Source of the DNA: Hofstenia miamia
Lineage: Eukaryota; Xenacoelomorpha; Acoela
Length of the DNA stretch: 64,000 nucleotides
Assembly (NCBI GenBank): GCA_004352715.1
Contig: SCFE01000003.1
Location: 4,893,109 to 4,957,108, forward strand
Reading direction: 5' to 3'
Shown here: piece after piece, positions 1-11,000 of the stretch
How positions within the stretch are numbered: position 1 is the first letter of the stretch
How the letters are laid out: each line of letters starts with the position of its first letter
Program-made: the position numbers and the translations under genes
The notes under the pieces: generated by a model
What the model saw: the letters and a program-made list of their open reading frames with translations, nothing else
The model's database searches: none
What the model was told of the DNA's origin: nothing

Positions 1-929
1 TGAAAAAATCAAAAGTATATTATATATATATATATAAATTAATATAGTTGTTTGTATTCATTAATGATTATGCCAGGCACCGGTGCCATAGGGTCTTACA
101 CCCTTGATAATTTAAATCATTTCCGCCATCAGAATTCTTGCAAATCAACTTGAGTAAGAATTAAAAAATATAACTAGTTTTTCCCACAGAGTAAAAAATG
201 TAAGCAGCATGAAATTTTTTACCCACGGCTTAGCCTGAATTATTAGGACAGCAAGCCAAACCGGCCAGCAACATTTGGCCTGTGTCCTAGCAATTTTGGG
301 ACAGTTTATTAACCCACATTTTCAGATTGCAAATTCTACCCGTTATCTACTACGCCATAAAATAGCCTACGAGAGTTATCCTGTAATATTTTTGCTAATT
401 CTTACGAAAGACCAATTTGTGCATATCTACCAACTTCTAGTAATATGAAGAATAATTTTCATTATCTTCTAATATATTTCGACCCTTTTGTATAAATTAT
501 AAGAATTTAAATTTCATAATCATGATTATTGCATAGCAAAGAAATAAATGCACCTTATCCCGAATGAGCACATTTGCAAAAATTTTTTAGGAAAAAATCT
601 ATAAAAAGCTTGTTCTTTGGGAAGGTATATAATTGTAACTGCATTGTTAATAGACCTTTCTTCTTAAGAAATTTCCACCGTGCCATATGTTCGACCTTGG
701 ACGGAAATATTACAACCTTTCATAGTGCAAACATTGACCTGCAGGCTTGCACATAATATACATGCTCATAAATATAATATCGATGAACTTTTTATGAAAG
801 ATATCGCGGTATCGGTATTTTTCATTATTGTCAAAATACCGCGCTATCGGTATACCCCGTGCCCTAGTTTTCTTCGAAATTGCTCTACCATGTTAAAATA
901 ACAATACCTTGTTCATGTTTTAGGTTTCA
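1..929. other. AT-rich stretch without recognised gene
   Basis: Both strands hold only short open frames of low-complexity composition. A small palindrome (GGCACCGGTGCC, near 75-86) and a short (TA)n run near 20-36 are the only visible structures. No homology, splice pattern or repeat boundary was recognised. Confidence 0.5.
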
Positions 930-1145
930 TTTTTTCAATTTGTGCGAATATACACCACGAATGAAATTTTCCATATTAGCGATTGTTCCAACACTATTAA
1001 AATCAAACAAAATTTTGAAAATACCTATATTGATTTTGGTTTTAATGGAACTTTGGTTTTGATGAGAAACATTCAACTTGCTTCTATAATATCTTCTTAG
1101 AACTAGCATACATCTTCAGGTCATCCATGTAGCATATGTGTACAA
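930..1145 (-). pseudogene. Decayed reverse transcriptase fragment with YMDD box
   Basis: Read on the minus strand, about 1,140 to 1,105 encodes HICYMDDLKMYASSKK. This is the RT palm catalytic box (Y-M-D-D) followed by the L-K-x-Y-A context typical of non-LTR retrotransposon polymerases. Further downstream, about 1,000 to 940, a frame with FDFNSVGTIANMENFIRG resembles the block that follows the catalytic box in type-1/R2-like polymerases. Several stops and frame changes separate the pieces, so this is a fossil. Assignment to an R2-like rather than another non-LTR clade is tentative because only about 70 residues survive. Confidence 0.55.
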
Positions 1146-1261
1146 CCATACGATCTTCTTTAACTTAATCTCTATGGCTGTTTCCCTTCTGTAACTGGAA
1201 TCACTGTCGTAGATCCTTTCAAACGGGAGAGAACTCCCTCTCCCCAAGATATAAGGACATC

Positions 1262-2495
1262 AATAAGTTATAACCATTTTTGTTAATTTAAATGAGAAAT
1301 TAAAGTAGTAAATGAATTATAAAAAGTTTCAGTTGTGTGAAAGATGCAAATCTTGTCAGTGGAGGGGCTTTTTGATTAAGAATGTTTAAATGTCAAGAAG
1401 AACTAACATCAGTTTTTTACAGCTTTTCTATTTTTAATCTCTCCTTCAAAAATTCTAAGGATATGTGTCTCTGATTGGAATTAAGCTAACTACAAACAGT
1501 AGTTTGCAAACCTGTTGTTATTACTATGATTATAAAGATTTTAATTATTTCAAATTTAGTCATCAGTATATATTACATTTTCTTAAAGAAAGTTTATAGA
1601 ATTTACACTGTCTTGATCAACTAAATAATCAGACTAGGTTAACCAAAATTATGACTTCAATTGAAACACTAGTAAGTATTCCATCGATTTTAATACGAAT
1701 AGTAGAAACCAGAAAAATGTCTTTTCTGTTATAAATAAAACATCTTCAAATAACTGGTTAGTAGATCATATGTATCCGTTTAATAAAATCAAAAAAACTT
1801 ATAATAATCTGTTGCCATAATGGTTTCATTTAAGGCATTATCGGTAAAATCCCCATATATTTTCCTACTAGGGAATAAAGCTGTTACTGAAAAACACGAA
1901 AACGGCATCTTTCACAATATTTTTTCCACATGTCTTCGTGAACAGATTTTCATTTCAATCTCTTAAATTTGAAGTAAATTACTAAATATATCATCTAAAA
2001 TTTCATTTATATAGCTGATTTTTTATTGGTCAATTCAAAGACACGCAGACAAAAATACTGTTATATGAAATCTTTGCTTGTTGTAAAGTATTTCTTCTTA
2101 TTACTACATAAACATGTTCTTTGACGAGTTGAATCTGTTTTAAATATAGGAAATAACGCATTTCATCAATCAGCATTAAATTTATGAAATGTAATTGAAA
2201 ATGTATTTCATACGATGACGTATGCAATTATATATTTTTATTCAAGCAAAAACTGCAGTTTTTTGTTATCGGCTTTGCCAATATTTCAACATGACATTTA
2301 AGCAATTCCGAATTTAAATCATACCACAAATCTTAGAAGTAACAATCAAAGATAAATCTAAAGTGGATATCAAGATCTCAATTTCCCATCATGTCATATT
2401 TCTTGTGATGCAATTGGAGTCAGAATGTCAACTCGAGTTATAATACTTCAAGAATTGCGCAATGAAATTATTAGTGAAATAAAAACTTTAAATTA
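1262..2495. other. AT-rich stretch, nothing recognised
   Basis: No coding frame, RNA gene or repeat boundary could be supported. The minus-strand frame at 2,030-2,227 has no recognisable features. Confidence 0.45.
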
Positions 2496-4267
2496 TAGGG
2501 TGGTCATAGGTTGAGGCATTGAAAAATACTGCAGTATGAATGTGATATAGATATAATTGATTAAATGTTGAAATTGTGTAACTAATTTTGTTCTGAAAAG
2601 TCAAATCGATCATTTCAACTTTTCATAAACAACAAAAGCAAGTTGACAATATATTTTTTAAATTCTGCAGGTAGACTTTATTGTTAACTGCTTCTTATCA
2701 CCAAGAATGAATGAAGTGTCCTTAGTATAATAGCTTGGATTTTCTGCCAAAACGTTGGCAAAATGTTACTAGCATTTTGGAATATTCTTGCATCCCTTAA
2801 TATACATTTAGTACACAATATTGATTATTATTGACAAAACTGCTAATATTATTAAACAACCATTACCTAATGATGTTGAAATTCAATATTAAATAATGAT
2901 TTCTTAACGATATATGATGACAATATGTATATAAATCTAGCAAAACTGAAGCTTGACAAGTTTTTGAAATGATATTTTTTTGAAATAATAAAACTCATTT
3001 AGCTTAATGTATTAATGCTCACATAATGTTTTACATGGACGTCAAAAATAATCATGATCAATTATTTTGAATATTGATTCTAGTTGTATATTTTAATTTC
3101 AAATATTTGAATTTGTTGAAAGGCTTTTCAATGACGTTGTTTTTACTTAGATAGCTTACTAAGCTTCACACCACTTCGGTAGCTGAGCGAGTGTGCCTGT
3201 ATTTTTGGGAGATATATTTTATTAATTATTTGTAGTAAAATATCATAAGACATATGATATATGCAATATATTTATTCTGTGTAATTTCATTATTTTAAAT
3301 TTTATTTAAGTAGCTATTAAAATTTTCACAAAATGTTGACAAATAATCCATAATCCAAAAAATTGTCAAAAATGTGATATTTTTCAAAAAATCCAAATAA
3401 TATTTAGAAGATAGTAAAGTTTTTCATGGAGTAAGTTTTTTTTCAAAAATTACAGATTTGGATAACAGCACATCATTGAAGTGCTGATCAGCTTCTTGTT
3501 GAAATTCCAGGACAGCAGGTCTAACTTTCTCAAATGTTGTATAAGATACACTCGTATTTAGGTTCAGGGGCATACGCAGGATTTTCTGATGGGGGACGTC
3601 TTTGTCATGACCAAAAGCAGGCCAAATTCTGTGAAAAATATTGAGAAAATAGTCCTAAAAATGCATTTTACGACCTTTGATTTCAAGTTTTATAAATTTT
3701 TTATTAAAAAGTTTCTTGATTTAGGCAATCCTCCTTTTACGTACGCCACTGCTTAAGTTTAGTATGTCTGCAATACTGATTAATGATGCTTAAATACATT
3801 TCATTGTCAACATCCATAAATATTGTGTATGTTTTATGTAATTCTAAAATGGGCATCATTCAATGCAATTAGATTTAGATTGCTAATTGTCATACAAAAG
3901 CACTTATCACATTCAATGTGTTTCCGTCATTGTCAACAGACTTGTGCAAACGAGTTCGAATTTCTGCAGAGCTTTTACCCGCGTTTCTGATTGATATGGC
4001 ATGAAAGATCACGAATCCGATCATTCACTCAACCTGAATGATATTTACTAATTCAAAATATTTTTTTGTATGAAAAGTGAGCTAAAAATACAACTTTTCG
4101 ATTTTTAAAATTTTACTCGTCAAATATGAGCCCATTTTTGATCTAATAAGTAACAAATAAAATCCTAGATTCTCCTCTATCGATTGCTTTTTATTTCATT
4201 GAAATTGGCCGTTTGGTTGCTGAGTTATTCAAAAAAGAAATTTTTCAGTGAGTTATGGACCACCCTG
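2496..4267 (-). mobile_element. Decayed mariner/Tc1-like (IS630 superfamily) element
   Basis: The left end reads TA-TAGGGTGGTC-ATA. The reverse complement of the right end reads TA-CAGGGTGGTCC-ATA, and both continue to TGAAAAAT shortly after. The ends are flanked by TA dinucleotides (2,494-2,495 and 4,268-4,269), the expected Tc1/mariner target duplication. On the minus strand near 3,930-4,010 a fragment RNAGKSSAEIRTRLHKS looks like the N-terminal helix-turn-helix of such transposases, so the transposase would run right to left. The remainder is degenerate. A 187-bp hAT-type MITE is nested inside; without it the element would be about 1.58 kb, a normal size for the group. Confidence 0.6.
3565..3751. 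mobile_element. 187-bp non-autonomous hAT element (MITE)
   Basis: The left terminus is CAGGGGCATACGCAGGA. The right terminus, reverse complemented, is CAGTGGCGTACGTAAAAGGA. Both match the CAGTGGCGTA-type ends common among animal hAT elements. The 8 bp before it (TTTAGGTT, 3,557-3,564) and after it (CTTAAGTT, 3,752-3,759) agree at 6 of 8 positions, as expected for an aged hAT target duplication. There is no coding capacity. It sits inside the mariner-like element and is therefore younger than it. Confidence 0.75.
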
Positions 4268-4269
4268 TA

Positions 4270-5440
4270 CATGTGCTGCGCTCTACTTGTGAAATAGCTA
4301 TAGACTAAGAATCCTAATGAGCATCCAAAAAGAGTGTACCATTATTTTTCTGCAATATGTTCATGCCTTCGATCTAAATTTATAAATCAATGTAAAATTT
4401 TTGCTTGTAACTAATAACTTTTCTTAAAAATAACTATAATCTTCTTAATTCAAATAACATTTTATAGTAATTTTTTTGTATAAAGATTTTCAATTTTTCA
4501 AAAATCCCAAAATCGGATCATTCCATTAAATTATAGAAATCTATATTATCATCAATGTGGAACAAATTTGGGACACTTTCCTTGAATATTGTAATAATAA
4601 ATAGTATTTTTGAAAGAAAGTCAGACCATAGAATGCAATTACAATGATTACAAAAATAAAAAATCTACGCCTATATGAAATGTTCCTGCAAATTAACAGA
4701 ATCACAAAATCACCAATTCTCTAGATGAAATATCTTATGAAAGACCTAGAACAATATTTCTTCTTCGAGGTCAAAGTTCATATGTAAATGATAATATTGT
4801 TGGAGACATCAAATAAGAGACTTTTGCAGTAGATTTGCCTCGCAAAAAATTATCCACTAAATTCCTCAAAGCACAAAGAGAGAAACATATAAACAACAGC
4901 TAAATGAATATTCCATACATGACAATGGGTTTGAATGAATACATTTGAAATATACATATTTGATTCCTTGCATTGACTGATTTTAAAAAGGAAAGGAGGA
5001 GAAGATTTTCAGCAAAATTTGAGAAACAAAACTTTTTAAATCAGCTTCAAACAGAAACAAATGATTTTCATGGGCGTTTTTATTTGAAATCTAGATTTAT
5101 CTTTCATAAATTCTGCTTTGGTAAACCACTCTATGAATAGCATGCTGAATATTGATATTATAATTTACCTTATTTTAATGGAAGGTATAATAGGTGAAGA
5201 TAGTTAGCTTATCCAAATACTTTAGATGACCAATAGATTTCATTATTCATCAAATACTTCTTGGATATATAGGTCTGAGGCCTTCTACACAAAATTTAAT
5301 ATTTTTTTTAAACATATTGTGTTATTTAGTATTCTAATGACAAATGTATCATACTTCACTTGGCCAAGTGAATAGTACAGTGGTTTTTTAATCTAAAAAC
5401 GTTACAAATTAATTGAAAACCTCATCGTCACGCTTAGAAT
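4270..5440. other. AT-rich stretch, nothing recognised
   Basis: No supported gene or repeat was seen. The stretch lies between the mariner-like element and the promoter-like sequence before the candidate secreted-peptide exon. Confidence 0.4.
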
Positions 5441-5444
5441 TCCT

Positions 5445-5469
5445 ATTGGCTAATAATCAAATAAAAATA
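5445..5469 (+). promoter_or_regulatory. Promoter-like CCAAT (inverted) and TATA-like boxes
   Basis: An inverted CCAAT box (ATTGG, 5,445-5,449) is followed by an A/T-rich TATA-like run (about 5,459-5,469), 29-39 bp before the ATG of the candidate exon at 5,498. In an AT-rich genome a TATA-like string is weak evidence alone. It matters only because a signal-peptide exon with a perfect donor follows. Confidence 0.25.
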
Positions 5470-5497
5470 CAGCTATATTGTACTAAGCAATTAGAAC

Positions 5498-5633
5498 ATG
5501 TTGCGATGGATGTGCATAATGTGCTGCTTGGTTCTGGGGCTTAATAGTTATAAACCTAAAAAGTATCTTTCATATGGTGACCATGGTAATATCATAGACA
5601 TGATACAAGGCCAAAGCAAAAGAAGTGCAGTTG
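5498..5633 (+). CDS. Candidate first exon of a secreted peptide precursor
   Basis: From ATG at 5,498 the frame is open for 45 codons plus one base and ends at a perfect splice donor (G|GTAAGT, donor at 5,634). Residues 1-17, MLRWMCIMCCLVLGLNS, have the shape of a signal peptide: a basic residue near the start, a hydrophobic core, and small or polar residues at the end. The rest is polar, with a dibasic KR site in SKRSAV, as in prohormone or neuropeptide precursors cut by furin-type proteases. Promoter-like boxes lie just upstream. No homologue was recognised. Acceptors downstream in the right phase exist (for example near 5,947), but none could be chosen. This could be a chance frame, although signal peptide plus consensus donor is not common by chance. 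Confidence 0.4.
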
Positions 5634-5639
5634 GTAAGT

Positions 5640-6307
5640 AGATTTATTGATTTCATAAACTTTTAACCCCTAAAATTTCTACACAACAAATATATTATGT
5701 TGAGTTGATAATTACATCATTGTAAAATAGTTGTTTTTAGTAGGATAAAGGTATACCAACTCTCTAGGTTGAATTTTTTTTGCAATTTATAAATCGAAAC
5801 ATTTTTAAAAAAGTGAAACTATATTTAAGATGAACAGAATACCATGAATATTCAGAGAAAGAATTATGTTCTAGTAAGATTAAACACGTTTGAAAATCCT
5901 TAAATGAAATTGCGTAACAGAAATATCAAGTTACTTGTTGTTTACAGCAATGTTTCTGTATTTCTTAGAAAAACTTAATTAATTTAAAATCCAATCTTGA
6001 TATCACAAAACTTAAACAATTCTTTTCAATAAATGATACTTTTAAATCCCAACCTTTTAAAAGTTTGCTCGACATTTTTGAAATTTTAGCTAATAGAGGT
6101 GTGAACCGTACATGACTATCTCGGAAATTTTAATATGGTAATGTTTTTTCAATTGATTGAAACCCAAAAAATTGACCTCAACTCTGTATTCGAGAACAAC
6201 CTTTGTTGCTAGCCAAATCATAAATAATGATAATAATAATGAGAGTCACGCAATATACTTGCAAAAAAGTTACAATCTTAGAACTACAAGATAAATATAC
6301 ATGCATA

Positions 6308-6315
<8 letters not shown>
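5640..6315. other. AT-rich stretch, possible intron of the candidate peptide gene
   Basis: The stretch contains acceptor-like sequences (for example TTGTTTACAG ending at 5,947) but no convincing second exon. Nothing else was recognised. Confidence 0.35.
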
Positions 6316-6368
<53 letters not shown>

Positions 6369-6389
6369 GTAATAATAATAATAATAATA

Positions 6390-6424
<35 letters not shown>

Positions 6425-6500
6425 CAGAATAATAATAATAATAATAATATAATAATAATATTATTATAATAATAATAATATAATAATAATATAATAATAA
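6316..6500. repeat. (TAA)n microsatellite abutting a LINE 3' end
   Basis: A long interrupted TAA/AAT run has occasional TAG and CAG interruptions and short ATA slippage variants near its right side. It directly follows, on the minus strand, the 3' terminus of the LINE fragment at 6,508-6,924. It therefore probably represents, or grew from, the element's own 3' tail. Confidence 0.9.
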
Positions 6501-6507
6501 GAGTCAG

Positions 6508-6924
6508 AGCAAATTTATTGCGCAACATATGTATACAAGATCTACAAACTAACACATGACAAAAATTAAACATGAACAAATAACTGCAAATTAATATGTA
6601 CAGTATATAATAATATAATAATGTTTGAGTGGATGTTTGTGTAGGTGCTCAATGTTAGATGTATGTTTCGAATGCATGAAGTGTATTACCGTCCCCTAAT
6701 GTATACTGTTTTATTAAAAGAAATTGTTTTAATTTTTTTCTAAACTTTTTATAGTTTTTTTCTATTCGTGTTTCATAATCTAAATTATTCCACAATTTAA
6801 TTGATATGTGATGAAAGCCATTATAATTTTTATCTAGACTAAAAAATTTTTGCGATCGCTCATTTAATTTAATATTGTCATTAAGGAAAAGGAGAGATGT
6901 TTGTAGAGATTTGAATTTAAATAA
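6508..6924 (-). pseudogene. LINE 3' end, family A (C-terminal RT region plus 3' UTR)
   Basis: On the minus strand a frame from 6,924 to a TAA at 6,655-6,657 matches the plus-strand LINE at 59.9-60.6 kb. Shared blocks include LFKFK, IKLNERSQ, FHH, KLWNNL, EKNYKKFRKKL and NTLHAFE/NTLHSFE. It is followed by about 150 bp of 3' untranslated sequence. The terminal stem-loop (AGCAAATTTATTGC on plus, 6,508-6,521) then runs into the (TAA)n tail. This is a 5'-truncated copy, typical of target-primed retrotransposition. The clade is probably CR1/L2-like by architecture, which is an inference. A single N at 6,926 marks a join at its 5' side. Confidence 0.8.
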
Positions 6925-6926
6925 GN

Positions 6927-6961
<35 letters not shown>

Positions 6962-6985
6962 GTGTGTGTGTGTATATATATGTAT
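6927..6985. repeat. (TAA)n-(TG)n-(TA)n compound microsatellite
   Basis: TAA repeats pass directly into TG and TA repeats. The stretch lies at the 3' side, on minus, of a second LINE fragment, and a single N at 6,926 separates it from the first. Confidence 0.9.
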
Positions 6986-6987
6986 GT

Positions 6988-7131
6988 GGTGAACTCAGTG
7001 TAAGAAATCGGTAAATGTGCTTAGCATGCTTGTGGCGGTGTAGAAGCGCAAATAGTATTTTTTTAAAAATTTTTTGTAATTTTTTTCTAATCAAATTTCA
7101 TTGTCGAAATTGCTCCAAATAATGTAAGCTG
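6988..7131 (-). pseudogene. Second degenerate LINE family A 3' fragment
   Basis: On the minus strand about 7,125 to 7,040 reads IIWSNFDNEI, a stop, then LEKNYKKFLKK. This aligns with KLWNNLNREIKFEKNYKKFRKK of the 60-kb copy and with the adjacent 6.7-kb copy. It is more decayed than that copy and lies in the same orientation, ending likewise in a microsatellite. The two may be independent insertions or an internal duplication. Confidence 0.65.
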
Positions 7132-7199
7132 CTCAATGAAAACAAAGGATAGGAAATACTGCCGTAAATATATTTATGTATTAATTTTAAGAATTAATA

Positions 7200-7204
7200 A
7201 TAAT

Positions 7205-7238
<34 letters not shown>

Positions 7239-7240
7239 GT
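7200..7240. repeat. (TAA)n microsatellite
   Basis: About a dozen TAA units lie just upstream of the two LINE fragments. It may be the tail of a third, unrecognisable copy. Confidence 0.85.
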
Positions 7241-8069
7241 TTTTATCTAAAGTACTCCCACAATACACAAAAATGCAAAATGAAAATGAAAAATGAAAAG
7301 CAGTAGAATAAGATAATTCTCCTGCAATATGTTACAGGCAGAAGCTAAAGTTTCATTATTCAAAAAGTACTATGCAATATGTAACAAATACCTCTTATAT
7401 TTTTCCTTGCAAAAAGTACTATCCGGAATAAGAAGTTCACGGAAAGGGTAATGTTGGCTTGAATATTGAAGGTGATTATGAAATGGATGACAAGGATCAT
7501 TCTTAATTTTCATAATCAAGTAGATGGTCTTATCCAGAATAGCTTTATGAATAATTATCACATTCCAGGAGAGGTCTAATTTGAGAATGCACGCTGCATG
7601 TCCAGTAAAGTGAATGATTTTCGATCTAATCTAAAAAGAACCAAGCAGGAAATCCATGCGTTCTCACTTGTAATATGTACATATTTAGGAACCTCAGTCT
7701 TTAAAAAATAAGGACAAACATAGTTATTACGCAATTTAGAATGAAATGTTGTAAAAAATTTGTACCAAATGTAAATGGAATAATTGATGTCATTAATAAT
7801 GCAACCCAAAACTCAATGCGGTCAACACGGTCAAAATAAAGTAAAAATTGTCGTTTTCACGGAGTAAAGTAAAATTTTTCCTTCTTAGAAAGTATAGTTA
7901 ATTTGACGGTTCTTATTTCAATGCAATGTCATTGTTGATGATTTTTGTGCTCTGATCTGCTTAGTTATTAGCCACATGGAATAATATTCTATCATACAGA
8001 CATACGATGACTTCCAGAATTTTCAATTTAAAGAAAACACATGTACTCTTCAGGACTACATAAGCGAGA
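7241..8069. other. AT-rich stretch, nothing recognised
   Basis: The minus-strand frames at 7,370-7,561 and 7,576-7,809 show no domain, signal or splice context. No repeat was recognised. Confidence 0.4.
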
Positions 8070-8077
8070 CATACTAG

Positions 8078-11000
8078 CAGGGGCCCAGCGAGAAAAAATA
8101 TGAGGGGGTGCATTAGCAAAATTGCTGCCCCTTCAATAGTTGCAACTAGATTTGTCTCAGCTTATTTCTTAAATCGTACTACATGTACATGTACATGTAT
8201 AGTGCAATCTTAATAGCCAATATAATAATTAACAAAATATGCAAAATAAACATGTAAGACATGTTTGGTGATTGGTATATATTAAAACACTCAGCTCTTC
8301 TTGAAAAAAAATGATACAAAATCTATACAATTTGAAATTCAAATAGTTTTTCATAAGGTAAGTTCACTCTTGTGTTATTTTTGTTATAAACGCAAGTTGG
8401 TCAAAAAGATTACCTTGACATTGGGCTTATCAATTCATAATTTGATCACCAAACATGGGAAGATCAAATAATACTGTCAGTCAAGCACTGCGATTAATTG
8501 CCCTGGAAAAAATCACTGTACAAGCAGTTTTTACCATCTTTTGATTATGCTAATTTTTGCCTTTGCTTTTTAACTATCCTAATTATAAATTTCCTAATGT
8601 GCGACAAAATGATAAAAAATATCTTGCATGTAGTCTAAAATTACATTCTATATTCGTTACAAAACAATTTAAGTATCAAAACAAAAGTCTATCTCACGCA
8701 ATCATTTTAAAGTTAATCATTTAAAATTAAAAGCATTTAATGTTTCCCTACCCTAATTCAATGGTAAAAATGCTTCTGCTAAAAGTCTATGTACACTAGC
8801 AAAACTTAGTTGACAAATCAATATGATGTGAAAACTACACATATAGAAAACAAATGACTGTTTCTTCAATTGTAATGATAAGTTTTTATTACACTATCCA
8901 TTTTCAGATTTTCTTTCACATATATTTCGCAATATAAGAGCAAAAGGTTTTCTATTCAGTCATCACACTCATCATTGTTTGCAACTAATTCTTGATCATT
9001 CAGAGCTTACCAAAAGATCATTTGTTGGAAACAACAGCCACATGAATGCAAATTCTTAAACAGAAAAAGTGAAAATATGTGTTTTCTATTCTGAGCATTT
9101 CTATTCCATTCCATTTCCACAACTATTTTAAAAACATTTCCATAATTTTCCATAAATGTCCAGATATTTCCATAACTCTTAGAACTAGTGATTATGGTTC
9201 TGCAAGACAAATATTTTGCTGGCCCTAGTCCCACTTAGTTTCATTGGATTTTGCACTAGTCATGTACCAGCCACGCCTCATAAACTTTTTGTGAAAGAGT
9301 GGGCCTCTATAACCCTAGTAGTGGTTGACTAAGCTGACTATAAGTTGAACCAAAATTACTATTCAGTGCTAATAGATGATATTATTTTTTGGAGCTGCTA
9401 AAGCACTCACAATAGAATTTTGGAATACGTTTGAACCTTACCTCAGCCAAGGATATTTCAAATTTCCAAATTTTTCCCAATAAAAGTACACTTTCAGAGA
9501 ATAAGATTAAATAACTTAATATCATCTATGTATGGCCACAATATATTGCACCCTAAAAACTGGTGCCGATATATTGGTCATAACAAAATTGCTATTTGAT
9601 ATTAGATGTCACAAATGGGACTAGGCTCAGTCTTAGAATTGCTCTAACCATGCGTTAGCAGGCTGTAGTCGCGTCCAACCGTCGGCTATGGTCAAAGACT
9701 TTACTTACGACCGAAATACCAGCTAGAGTTCAATTCTGAAAGTACTAGTGAGGTCCTTGATTATTAATACATTAATGCACATTATATCCCCAATTTGCAT
9801 TTATTATCAAACATTTACATGCTGCACCTGCAACACAAAATGGATGTGAAAACCTGTTTATTGGATGAGGAAATACTATTACAGATAAAAAAGCAGCCCA
9901 GCCTAGCCCATTTTAATGAAATTTTAGTTAATTCCTCGCTTAAAATATTTTTAACAATATGATGAACAATTTGTTTCCAATGACATATATTTGTATTGTT
10001 GTTTTTAAAACTTAAACATTTTCACGATTTTCTTTAATTGTTCAAAGTATGAGCATGTTTGAATCTTTGCATTGCACTGAGTAGTAGTAAAAAACGTTGA
10101 CTACGGCGAAAACTTCCCGGCTAACAGCCGGATACGGCTAAAGGCTTAAAGCCAAATGCAAGATACGTCCAAAGTCTTACGTCCAACTGCCCTCTAAGTA
10201 CAAAATCTATTTTGCACATGACTACTGCTAAGAAAATTTCCTTGCCACGGAACACTAACTTAGGTATTGAAGCTAGAACTGCTTTAGTTGTAACAGTGTG
10301 CTGAAGCAAATATTCAGTCAATGTGGTTTACATTAACAACATTTTGACTTGTATTCTTCATGGGTTCTTTTGAATTCTCTTGTTCATGCAGGGATTGGAA
10401 AAATGAAATAACTTTTTAAGACTGACTAGCATGGTAGTTTATACAAGTCTCTTCCTATTTTGGAGAACGTGTTCAAAGCTCGCTGTATGACTTAAACGTA
10501 AACGTATTTTGGTTATTATAAAACCATTTGTACTGTTCTTAAGCTATTTATATTTTCTTAAGCACATTTACAGTGTGTTTACATTTTCTATGGTGTTGAG
10601 AATGTATGTTTTTTGAATTTTTATTTCACAATCTGAAAGTGGAATGGAATGGATATGTTCATGTCCATATGCAAAACTGATTANCAGCCTAGCCCATTTT
10701 AATGAAATTTTAGTTAATTCCTCGCTTAATATATTTTTAACAATATGATGAACAATTTGTTTCCAATGACATATATTTGTATTGTTGTTTTTAAAACTTA
10801 AACATTTTCACGATTTTCTTTAATTGTTCAAAGTATGAGCATGTTTGAATCTTTGCATTGCACTGAGTAGTAGTAAAAAACGTTGACTACGGCGAAAACT
10901 TCCCGGCTAACAGCCGGATACGGCTAAAGGCTTAAAGCCAAATGCAAGATACGTCCAAAGTCTTACGTCCAACTGCCCTCTAAGTACAAAATCTATTTTG

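Noticed and set aside
6227-6469. Poly-Asn open frame
   Set aside because: It is a translation of the (TAA)n microsatellite, not a gene.
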